Source: Shimia sp. Alg240-R146
GTDB taxonomy: Bacteria > Pseudomonadota > Alphaproteobacteria > Rhodobacterales > Rhodobacteraceae
Reading direction: 5' to 3'
Length of the DNA: 64,000 nucleotides
Assembly (NCBI RefSeq): GCF_947331465.1
Contig: NZ_CAMZOK010000002.1
Location: forward strand, 186,001-250,000
Of this stretch, positions 56,666 through 64,000 are shown in pieces. The notes beneath the pieces were generated by a model. The model was not told where the DNA came from, did no database searches, and was given only the letters and a program-made list of their open reading frames with translations. Every line of letters begins with the position of its first letter. Position 1 is the first letter of the stretch. The translations under genes and the position numbers were made by a program.

Positions 56666-56694
56666 AAAACGTCGACGCCATTTCTGACGCCGAC
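56666..56694 (-). terminator. Terminator candidate after gatB
   Basis: On the minus strand GTCGGCGTC pairs with GGCGTCGAC (9 bp, two G-U pairs) around a six-base loop and is followed by GTTTT. It lies 31 bp after the gatB stop. Confidence 0.5.
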
Positions 56695-56724
56695 GCAATA
56701 CAGTCGTGATACAGCCGCCGAAAA

Positions 56725-58236
56725 TCAGTCGTTTAGTTTCTTCGCAACCAGCTCATTCACAGCCTTTGGATTGGCTTTGCCACCGGTGGCTTTCATAACC
56801 TGACCGACAAACCAGCCCGCAAGTTTGGGGTTGATTTTGGCCTTCTCAACCTGCGCGGGGTTGGCCGCGATGATCTCATCCAACGCGGTTTCGATCGCGC
56901 CAGTGTCCGTCACCTGCTTCATGCCACGCTCTTCAACGATCTGCGCGGGGTCACCGCCTTCGGTGTAGACGATTTCAAACAAGTCTTTTGCGATCTTGCC
57001 GGAAATGGCGTCAGAGCCGATGAGGTCCAGAATGCCACCCAATTGCGCGGGTGAAATCGGGCTTTCGGTGATCGCGTGCTCTTCTTTTTTCAGACGGCCA
57101 AACAGCTCGTTGATGACCCAGTTTGCAGCTAGCTTGCCGTTGCGCCCTTCGGCCACGGCCTCAAAGAAGTCTGCATTCTCCTTTTCCGCCGTCAGCACCG
57201 ATGCGTCATATTCGGACAGGCCGAAGTCGCTGATAAAGCGGTTCTTTTTCTGGTCCGGCAGCTCGGGCAAGTTGGTGGCAATGTCGTCCACCCAGCCTTG
57301 CTCGATCTCCAGCGGCAGCAGATCGGGGTCGGGGAAGTAGCGGTAATCATGCGCTTCTTCCTTGGAGCGCATGGACCGTGTTTCGTTGCGGTCCGCGTCA
57401 TACAGGCGGGTTTCCTGATCGACTTTGCCACCGCCCTCGACGATTTTGATCTGGCGCTCGGCCTCGACCATGATTGCCATCTGGATGAAGCGCATGGAGT
57501 TCATGTTCTTGATCTCGCAGCGGGTGCCAAGGTGATCAAAATCTTGGGTTTCCATGTATTTTTCGTACTGACCCGGACGGCAGATCGAAACGTTCACATC
57601 CGCGCGCAGGTTGCCGTTTTGCATGTTACCATCACAGGTGCCGAGATAGCGCAGAATCTGGCGCAGCTTGAGAACATAGGCCGCGGCCTCTTCGGGGCTG
57701 CGGATGTCGGGGCGGCTGACGATCTCCATCAGCGCCACACCGGTCCGGTTCAGATCGACAAACGACAGGTTCGGATCCATGTCGTGCACCGATTTGCCTG
57801 CGTCCTGCTCAAGGTGGATGCGCTCCACGCGCACCAAGCGAGCGACACCAGGTTCCATGTCCACGAGGATTTCGCCTTCGCCAACGATGGGTTCATAGAG
57901 CTGGCTGATCTGGTAGCCCTGCGGCAGGTCAGGATAGAAATAGTTCTTGCGATCAAACGCCGATTTCAAGTGGATTTCCGCGTTCAGGCCAAGGCCGGTG
58001 CGTACCGCCTGCTCTACACAGAACTCATTGATAACAGGAAGCATTCCGGGCATTGCGGAGTCAACGAACGCCACGTTTGAGTTGGGCTCATTGCCAAATT
58101 TCGTGGACGCGCCGGAGAAGAGTTTCGCATTGGAAGAAACCTGTGCGTGTACCTCCATGCCGATGACCAGTTCCCAGTCATGCTTGGCGCCCGCGATCAC
58201 TTTGGGCTTGGGGGTCTCATATGTCAGGTCGAGCAT
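56725..58236 (-). CDS. gatB: Aspartyl/glutamyl-tRNA amidotransferase subunit B
   Basis: 503 residues. [60 protein letters not shown] and [11 protein letters not shown] are classic GatB features, with the C-terminal YqeY-like tail. It transamidates Glu-tRNA(Gln) or Asp-tRNA(Asn) with GatA and GatC, neither of which is adjacent. Start ATG 58236 begins directly with the family N-terminus; AAGGAGCC lies before it. Confidence 0.97.
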   Translation of the reverse strand: MLDLTYETPKPKVIAGAKHDWELVIGMEVHAQVSSNAKLFSGASTKFGNEPNSNVAFVDSAMPGMLPVINEFCVEQAVRTGLGLNAEIHLKSAFDRKNYFYPDLPQGYQISQLYEPIVGEGEILVDMEPGVARLVRVERIHLEQDAGKSVHDMDPNLSFVDLNRTGVALMEIVSRPDIRSPEEAAAYVLKLRQILRYLGTCDGNMQNGNLRADVNVSICRPGQYEKYMETQDFDHLGTRCEIKNMNSMRFIQMAIMVEAERQIKIVEGGGKVDQETRLYDADRNETRSMRSKEEAHDYRYFPDPDLLPLEIEQGWVDDIATNLPELPDQKKNRFISDFGLSEYDASVLTAEKENADFFEAVAEGRNGKLAANWVINELFGRLKKEEHAITESPISPAQLGGILDLIGSDAISGKIAKDLFEIVYTEGGDPAQIVEERGMKQVTDTGAIETALDEIIAANPAQVEKAKINPKLAGWFVGQVMKATGGKANPKAVNELVAKKLND

Positions 58237-58333
58237 CGCTCAGGCTCCTTGAATCTATGGCTGGTCTGCGTTCTAGGCCAGCCACGTCAGAGGAGCAAGA
58301 GGGCAGGTGATTTCCCGCCCTTCTCTGGTGCGA

Positions 58334-59638
58334 TCAAGGGTTAATCTGGGTGATGCCTTCGGGCGTGAAATAGACGGTCTGCCCGTTTTGCAGGCCAGTC
58401 ATAAAGGGCAAAGCCACTGCGTGCAGCGCGATATCCTTGCCTTTGGCTGCAAGCCGCTCGCGCGAAATGATGCGCGAGGTGTTTTCAAATCCGATTTCGG
58501 CATGCCCCCAGATCAGAGGGTGAATTTCGCGCAAGTGGTCGTGCACCACCATGTCAAAGCCTTCGCGCAGGGCCGGCGGCAGGTCGGAGCGGAAGCCGGT
58601 GTCGCTGTATTGTTCGCGTGCATGTTGCCAGCTGCGGAACAAATGCGCCGCCATCAGATTGGCGGAGTGCTGATCGCCGCGACGGCTGAGTGCGTCGTCC
58701 ACACCGTCTAAAAAGTATTCGATTTCAACCATTTCTAGCCCGCGTGGGTCCACCAGAAGCGCGTCAAACCAAACCCAGGCATAGGCGCCTGCGCCCCACA
58801 AATCATAAGTGCGCGCAGCGATGCGGCGGGCATGCAGGTCGAGTTGGTCAAAGTCACCATACCAGCGGGGCAGCATATAGTTGCCAAGCGCCCGCATATG
58901 GCGCGGATTAGTTGGGTCCAGAGCGATCAGCGCTTCAAACTCAGCGCACAACTTTTCTGCAGGGTTGGTCTGGCCGGGCAGCAAAGCGCAGCGCGCCGCG
59001 GACAGGGCAGGCGAATGGTGCGCAGTCGGGCAGAAGCGGTTTAGAATGACTTCTGCACGTTCAAAATGGGCATGAAAGGCTTCGCGGTTCAGTTCACGCA
59101 CGTCTTCTTTGGCCGCCGCGCCGCGCCATGCCCAACCGATGTCGATGTGCATATGCGCCACGATCAGCGCAAGCGGGTAGCTGTCAGGGTGATCCTCGAG
59201 CATATATTCCAGCGCCTCGATGCCGGAAAAGAAATCCGCGCCTCGGGCGGGGTGACCATGCAACAGGGCATGCTCAGCAGCGCGGACAACATCAGAACGC
59301 GCGCCAAACAGCATCAGTTCAGCTAATGGCGTTCCGGCCGAGGTGGTCGTGCGATTCTGGTCATACGTGCGGATCTGATCCTCAAGATCTCCCCAGCGTT
59401 CCTGCCGGGCCAGAAACAAGCCCTGATCCCGGGACTGATCGCTTTCGAGCTGATCCGGTGTGGTCGTGTTGATCGGGATTTGCAGGCGGTGCAACAGGTC
59501 CTTAACGGTCTTGTTGCCGTCCGCTTGCACGTCGGAGTCGCCTTCTTTGTCGCTACCATAAATGGTCTGCGACAATTTCTTCAGCGTCGGCTCTGCCGCG
59601 GAAGACACGTTCGTTTTGTCCAACGAAAAGAATTTCAT
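58334..59638 (-). CDS. Conserved protein of unknown function, mostly helical
   Basis: 434 residues. No catalytic motif recognised. Repeated helical segments (RAAEHALLHGHPARGADFF, LIALDPTNPRHMRALGNYMLP) look TPR-like or alpha-solenoid. WVWFDALLVDPRGLEMVEIEYFLDG and the aromatic-rich centre give no family. No signal peptide or membrane segment. Monocistronic between gatB and a small membrane protein gene. Confidence 0.6.
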   Translation of the reverse strand: MKFFSLDKTNVSSAAEPTLKKLSQTIYGSDKEGDSDVQADGNKTVKDLLHRLQIPINTTTPDQLESDQSRDQGLFLARQERWGDLEDQIRTYDQNRTTTSAGTPLAELMLFGARSDVVRAAEHALLHGHPARGADFFSGIEALEYMLEDHPDSYPLALIVAHMHIDIGWAWRGAAAKEDVRELNREAFHAHFERAEVILNRFCPTAHHSPALSAARCALLPGQTNPAEKLCAEFEALIALDPTNPRHMRALGNYMLPRWYGDFDQLDLHARRIAARTYDLWGAGAYAWVWFDALLVDPRGLEMVEIEYFLDGVDDALSRRGDQHSANLMAAHLFRSWQHAREQYSDTGFRSDLPPALREGFDMVVHDHLREIHPLIWGHAEIGFENTSRIISRERLAAKGKDIALHAVALPFMTGLQNGQTVYFTPEGITQINP

Positions 59639-59752
59639 TAAGGTCTGCTCCTGTTCTTGCGTCTAGGATGCAGTCCCACTTAGGCCAAAGTTGGGCGCCA
59701 AGTTGAAATCATGCGGTCATGATGGCCTTGCCAGCGCCCAATTTACCTATGG

Positions 59753-60181
59753 TCAAATAACCCGGAAATGATGGCGGTCAACCGGGATATCATAGGCCTC
59801 AAGCGTGGCCTGTAGACGGTCCGGTGATGGCAAAACATCGTTTGGAATCCGTACCTTGGAGCCATCAACCATCTGCAGAGTTGCGCGGACCGAAATGTCC
59901 AGACGGGTGTCAAAACGGGCTGATCGGATTTGATCGGTGCGCATTTCTGCCTCTTGTGTGGCGCTTTTCCACCTCAGCACGCCGTCGGCTAAGGAGAATG
60001 TTGAAACCGGGTTGAGCATCACATCAATCAACGCGGGTACTGCAAAGATGCCCAGAATGGCGAGAATCCAAGTGACTGTGCCAACAGCCTTGAGACCCGC
60101 CAGCACAAGTACGGCCAACCCAAGCGCCATGACCGTGCGGCGGTTGCGCCCGAAGTGGGTGAACGTCAACGGTTCGGGCAT
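59753..60181 (-). CDS. Small membrane protein with a C-terminal PH-like domain
   Basis: 142 residues. Two closely spaced hydrophobic segments (about 17-34 and 37-55), then a soluble part with a PH-like strand pattern (SLADGVLRWKSATQEAEMRT). Family not recognised. Its start is 3 bp after the pepN stop, so it is probably co-transcribed with pepN. Confidence 0.6.
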   Translation of the reverse strand: MPEPLTFTHFGRNRRTVMALGLAVLVLAGLKAVGTVTWILAILGIFAVPALIDVMLNPVSTFSLADGVLRWKSATQEAEMRTDQIRSARFDTRLDISVRATLQMVDGSKVRIPNDVLPSPDRLQATLEAYDIPVDRHHFRVI

Positions 60182-60184
60182 ATC

Positions 60185-62770
60185 CTAAGCGCCTTGTATG
60201 CGAGTGATCATCTCGCTTGTGTCACGGCTGAGATCCGGCTGGCCTGCGATGCGCCCCAGTTGCGTCGCGATTAGGGACTGGCGGTCCGCATCATAGCGTT
60301 TCCATGTTTGAAAGGCGCTGCACATGCGGGCGGTGGTCTGTGGGTTCACCGGATCAAGTTTGATCAGCCAATCCGTCAAAAGCTCGTAAGCCGCACCGCT
60401 TTCGTGGTGGAAACCGGCGTGATGCGCCGCAAGCATGCCCATCACGGCGCGGAACCGGTTGGGATTTTTCCAGTCAAAATCGATGTGGTTGGTCAGCCGC
60501 TGTGTGGTTTCCGCCAACGCGTCGGGTTTGGCGTGCATCACCTGCAGAGAGAACCATTTGTCGATCACCAGCCTGTCGTCGCGCCACTGCTCATAAAAGG
60601 CGGCGAGTGCGTCGTCTCCGGCTTCCGCGTCCAAAAGTGCGCTGAGCGCTGCGAGTTGCAGGGTCATGTTGTCGGCCTTGGCATATTGCTTGGCGGCGGT
60701 CGCGCCGCCATCAAGTCTGGTCAACAGGCCCAGAGCCGAGTTCGCAAGGTCACGCTTGCCAGCCCCTTCGGCGTCAGGCGCATAGGGGCCATCTACTTGA
60801 TTGGCGGCGTAAAGGCCGGGCAGAATGTCTGCCCAACTTTGCGCCTTGGCGTCGCGCATCGCTTCGCTGGCGGCATGTATGGCCGCTGGATCAGGGATAT
60901 CCCCTGCTTGATGCAGCACGCCCGCGAGCTCGGATTGCGAGGGTTGCGCCAACATCAAGGCACGATAGGCCGGATCCAGCGTGTCGTCACGCAAGACCGT
61001 TTTGAGACCTTCCAAGTAGTCGGCATTGGGCGCGGCATCCTTACGGATCGACGTCAACAACGAGTCGCGCGCCAGCATCCGACCGGCTTCCCAACGGTTG
61101 AACGGATCGGTGTCGTGCGACAACAAAAAGGAACGCCGCGCGGTGTCGATGCCCTGCTCCAGCGTCACCGGCGCGGAAAATCCGCGCAGGATGGACGGGA
61201 CGGGGCGGGTGGCGTGCCCTTCGAAAGAGAAGCTTTGCTCTGCTTCGGTCAACTCAAGCACCTTGGTTGGCATCACCTCGTCGCCATTGTCGTTCAAAAG
61301 GCCCACGGCCACCGGGATCACCTGGGGCAGCTTTTCGCTTTGTCCCGGCGTCGGCGCACTGGATTGGCTGAGATGCAGAGTAAAGGTGTTGTCTCGATAG
61401 TCTTCGCGCACTGTGACCTTGGGCGTGCCAGATTGCGAGTACCACAGTTTGAACTGGCTCAGATCGCGGTCGGTGCTGTCCTCAAACACCTGTATCCAGT
61501 CCTCAATCGTACACGCCTGACCGTCGTGGCGGTCAAAATACAGATCAAGCGCTTTGGCGTAGGCCGCATCGCCGACAAGCGTCTTAAGCATGCCAATGAC
61601 TTCGGCACCTTTTTCGTAAACCGTGGCCGTATAGAAGTTGTTGATCTCCTGAAAGCTCTCGGGCCGCACCGGGTGGCTAAGCGGGCCTTGGTCCTCCGGG
61701 AACTGCCGCGCGCGCAGAGCCAGAACATCATCAATGCGTTTCACCGGCTCAGAGCGCATGTCGGCGGTGAACTGAGCGTCGCGGAACACGGTCAAACCCT
61801 CTTTCAGGCAGAGCTGAAACCAATCGCGGCAGGTGATCCGGTTGCCGGTCCAGTTGTGGAAATACTCGTGTGCGATGATGGCTTCGATGCGCTCGAAGTT
61901 GCCGTCAGTCGAGGTTTCGGGGCTGGCAAGCACACAGGAGCTGTTGAAGATGTTCAGACCCTTGTTTTCCATCGCACCCATGTTGAAATCGTCGACGGCA
62001 ACGATGTTGAACTCGTCCAGATCGTATTCACGGCCATAGACGTCTTCGTCCCATTTCATCGACTTCTTCAAAGCCTCCATACCGAAGGCGCATTTGTGTT
62101 CATCGCCGGGGCGCACATAGATCGCTAGATCCACGTCACGGCCAGACATGGTGGTGAACGTGTCCTCATGCGCCACCAGATCGCCTGCGACCAAGGCAAA
62201 GAGATAGGCCGGTTTTGGCCAGGGATCCTCATAGATCGAGACATTGGGGGCAGGGGTCTGAGTGCCGTCCTGATGATAGTACAGCCCGTTGCCGTTTGAG
62301 AGCATGACAGGCGTATGGTCTGCGTCGCTTTCAATGCGCACGGTGAATTGCGCCATCACGTCGGGGCGGTCGGGATACCATGTGATTTTGCGGAACCCCT
62401 CGGCCTCGCATTGGGTGCAATACATGCCGCCCGACATATAAAGCCCCTCAAGGGCTGTGTTGGCCTCTGGGTTGATTTCGACCTCGGCCTCCCAATTAAA
62501 GGGCGCGTCGGGCACGTCGGCTTCAATGCCGCCATCCACATGGCGCAACGCGACCTCATGGCCGTCCACTTTGGCCGAGATGGGTTTCAACGCTTCGCCG
62601 TGCAAAAAGAAAGAGCGGTCTGTTGCGTCAGGGTTGGGACGGAACCGGATGCGCGAAATCACACGCGTTGCCGATGGGTGCAGCCGGAATGTCAGGTGCA
62701 CGTCATCAATGATCCAGCCAAATGGCGTGTAATCTTTGAGAAAGATCGTTTTGGGGGCCGCGTCCTGCAT
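60185..62770 (-). CDS. pepN: Aminopeptidase N (M1 family)
   Basis: 861 residues. Substrate-binding GAMEN motif ([12 protein letters not shown]) and zinc motif [14 protein letters not shown] with the downstream Glu in [10 protein letters not shown] general cytosolic aminopeptidase of the gamma/alphaproteobacterial PepN type. ATG 62770 ([10 protein letters not shown]) has GGAG six bases before the ATG and a family-like N-terminus; ATG 62791 is also in frame, and the longer frame to 62992 is unlikely. Divergent from glcB. Confidence 0.92.
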   Translation of the reverse strand: MQDAAPKTIFLKDYTPFGWIIDDVHLTFRLHPSATRVISRIRFRPNPDATDRSFFLHGEALKPISAKVDGHEVALRHVDGGIEADVPDAPFNWEAEVEINPEANTALEGLYMSGGMYCTQCEAEGFRKITWYPDRPDVMAQFTVRIESDADHTPVMLSNGNGLYYHQDGTQTPAPNVSIYEDPWPKPAYLFALVAGDLVAHEDTFTTMSGRDVDLAIYVRPGDEHKCAFGMEALKKSMKWDEDVYGREYDLDEFNIVAVDDFNMGAMENKGLNIFNSSCVLASPETSTDGNFERIEAIIAHEYFHNWTGNRITCRDWFQLCLKEGLTVFRDAQFTADMRSEPVKRIDDVLALRARQFPEDQGPLSHPVRPESFQEINNFYTATVYEKGAEVIGMLKTLVGDAAYAKALDLYFDRHDGQACTIEDWIQVFEDSTDRDLSQFKLWYSQSGTPKVTVREDYRDNTFTLHLSQSSAPTPGQSEKLPQVIPVAVGLLNDNGDEVMPTKVLELTEAEQSFSFEGHATRPVPSILRGFSAPVTLEQGIDTARRSFLLSHDTDPFNRWEAGRMLARDSLLTSIRKDAAPNADYLEGLKTVLRDDTLDPAYRALMLAQPSQSELAGVLHQAGDIPDPAAIHAASEAMRDAKAQSWADILPGLYAANQVDGPYAPDAEGAGKRDLANSALGLLTRLDGGATAAKQYAKADNMTLQLAALSALLDAEAGDDALAAFYEQWRDDRLVIDKWFSLQVMHAKPDALAETTQRLTNHIDFDWKNPNRFRAVMGMLAAHHAGFHHESGAAYELLTDWLIKLDPVNPQTTARMCSAFQTWKRYDADRQSLIATQLGRIAGQPDLSRDTSEMITRIQGA

Positions 62771-62815
62771 CATTTGCTCCGTCTTGTACATTGGCACATG
62801 TTGGTTCGCCGAGTG

Positions 62816-62823
62816 TTTGCAAA
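62816..62823. promoter_or_regulatory. TTTGCAAA palindrome in the pepN-glcB intergenic region
   Basis: An 8-bp perfect palindrome, TTTGCAAA, 190 bp before the malate synthase start and 46 bp before pepN. RamB/ScfR-type regulators of acetate metabolism bind such cores. A single short palindrome can be chance, so this is a lead only. Confidence 0.3.
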
Positions 62824-63012
62824 GATGTATCTGATCGAGCAGCACCCGCAAGGGGACGCGTGGCATTGTCTGGTTGCACAAGAAAGCGGCGGCGCGCTTT
62901 CCTGATTTCCAAGAAAATGCTTTTGGTAAAGAAAAAGAACCAATTTTGTTGCCTATCGGAAACTCATGTTCTAATTGGAAATGCAAGATCACATCAACGA
63001 GGGAGAGGCACG

Positions 63013-64000
63013 ATGGCTGAACGGGTAGAGAAGCAGGGGCTGCAAGTGGCAGCGGAGCTGGTGTCGTTCATTGAAGACCGTGCTTTGTCCGGAACGGGCG
63101 TGAGCGCGGACACGTTTTGGTCGGGCCTAAGTGTGCTGGCGCATGACTTTGGTCCCAAGAACCGCGCCTTGCTTGCCAAACGCGAAGAAATTCAACAGCT
63201 TATCGACGGGTGGCATACGTCACGCAAAGGGCAGCCGCATGATGCTGTGGCCTACAAGGCGTTTCTAGAAGAGATCGGCTATTTGGTTCCCGAAGGCCCT
63301 GAGTTCTCGGTCGAAACCGCAAGCGTGGATCCTGAAATTGCCAATATCCCCGGCCCGCAGCTTGTGGTGCCTATCACCAATGCACGCTTTGCGTTGAACG
63401 CGGCGAACGCGCGCTGGGGCAGTCTTTATGACGCGCTTTACGGTACGGACGCGATGGGTGATCTGCCTGAAAGTGGTGGTTATGACGCCGCACGTGGCGC
63501 GCGGGTGATCGCTTGGGGCCGCGAGTTCCTGGACCGCTCAGTGCCCTTGGCCGTTGGCAGCTGGGCAGATGTCGATGGGCTGTCCGTGCAGAATGGCGCT
63601 CTGGTTCCCGCGCTTCAGGACGCAAGCGGGTTCGCCGGACATGTGGGTGAGGCTGCAAATCCCGACCGCATTTTGATCAAAAACAATGGCCTGCACGTCA
63701 TTCTGGAAATTGACCCCTCAGGCAATATCGGCTCTGGAGACAGAGCGGGTATCAACGACATCACGCTTGAGTCCGCGCTGTCGACCATCATGGACTGCGA
63801 AGATTCCGTGGCCTGTGTCGACGCCGAAGACAAAGTTGTCGCTTACAACAACTGGCTGGGGCTGATGAAAGGCGACCTGGCAGAAGAGGTCAGCAAAGGC
63901 GGCAAAAGTTTCACGCGGGTGCTCAACGAAGACGTTGCCTTTACGGCGGCTGACGGCGCAGCAAGCACGTTGAAGGGTCGTTCGCTGATGTTGGTGCGCA
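63013..64000 (+). CDS. glcB: Malate synthase G (5' part; runs off the window)
   Basis: 329 residues seen. Features of malate synthase [17 protein letters not shown], the N-terminal clasp, then [57 protein letters not shown] and the start of the barrel. It condenses glyoxylate with acetyl-CoA in the glyoxylate bypass or glycolate use. ATG 63013 has GGGAGAGG before it. The C-terminal half, with most catalytic residues, is outside the window. Confidence 0.95.
   Translation, partial: MAERVEKQGLQVAAELVSFIEDRALSGTGVSADTFWSGLSVLAHDFGPKNRALLAKREEIQQLIDGWHTSRKGQPHDAVAYKAFLEEIGYLVPEGPEFSVETASVDPEIANIPGPQLVVPITNARFALNAANARWGSLYDALYGTDAMGDLPESGGYDAARGARVIAWGREFLDRSVPLAVGSWADVDGLSVQNGALVPALQDASGFAGHVGEAANPDRILIKNNGLHVILEIDPSGNIGSGDRAGINDITLESALSTIMDCEDSVACVDAEDKVVAYNNWLGLMKGDLAEEVSKGGKSFTRVLNEDVAFTAADGAASTLKGRSLMLVR

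Noticed and set aside
60308..62128. A 606-codon open frame on the + strand opposite pepN
   Set aside because: Complementary to the M1 peptidase gene, including its HEYFH motif; no domain or ribosome site of its own.
1..64000. CRISPR arrays, insertion sequences, prophage or conjugative genes
   Set aside because: No regularly spaced direct repeats, transposase motifs or phage structural genes were found in the window.

Overview
This window looks like a chromosomal segment from an alphaproteobacterium of the Rhodobacterales (Roseobacter-type Rhodobacteraceae). The evidence is a high-GC sequence with dense short-spaced operons, cobS/cobT cobaltochelatase genes, a napFDAGHBC periplasmic nitrate reductase operon, a paa phenylacetate operon, several MttB-, DUF3572- and DUF4177-type families common in that group, and an H-NOX/HNOBA pair. 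I saw no phage, insertion sequence, integron or CRISPR array. Genus and species cannot be set from the sequence alone.

Layout. 1-7.7 kb: a truncated PleD-like GGEEF protein, DUF3572, a HAD phosphatase, a non-pyrrolysine MttB-family methyltransferase, a DUF4153 membrane protein, then an H-NOX-fold protein coupled to an HNOBA-GGDEF protein. 7.7-13.4 kb: a LysR regulator divergent from xdhABC (purine oxidation). 13.5-18.4 kb: DUF1801, a zinc-type alcohol dehydrogenase, and the selenouridine pair selD (fused to a flavin oxidoreductase domain) and mnmH. 18.5-29.5 kb: phenylacetate catabolism, with paaZ divergent from paaI-paaK-tetR, and an opposing operon pcaF/paaJ-paaA-DUF1877-paaB-paaC-paaD-paaE. 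paaF, paaG and paaH are not in the window. 29.8-36.2 kb: napFDAGHBC, preceded by a good FNR-type site and closed by a strong terminator. 36.3-38.9 kb: marR-kynA-kynU (tryptophan to anthranilate; no formamidase here). 39-46 kb: a FemAB/GNAT-like protein, tRNA-Gly(UCC), an ABC exporter, an acyl-CoA synthetase, glpK and a PhnA protein. 46-50 kb: cobS-DUF4240-cobT-dtd. 50-64 kb: exported MsrB, an atypical OmpR-type regulator, an AraC regulator, a heme-sensor class III cyclase, a J-domain protein, DUF4177, a thioesterase, gatB, two proteins of unknown function, pepN and the start of malate synthase G (glcB).

Themes worth attention. (i) An H-NOX-fold protein appears to have lost both the axial heme histidine and the YxSxR distal motif, yet still sits beside an HNOBA-GGDEF protein, as a split version of soluble guanylate cyclase with c-di-GMP output. 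(ii) Two small, lower-GC genes of poorly understood families (DUF1877 and DUF4240) are seated cleanly inside otherwise conserved operons (paaA-paaB and cobS-cobT). (iii) Receiver domains in two regulators lack the phosphoacceptor aspartate. (iv) Several candidate regulatory palindromes can be read directly: a LysR-type box before xdh, a TetR-type operator between paaZ and paaI, an FNR box before napF and a palindrome before marR-kynAU. Domain calls come from reading the sequence and recalling family motifs; no database search was run.
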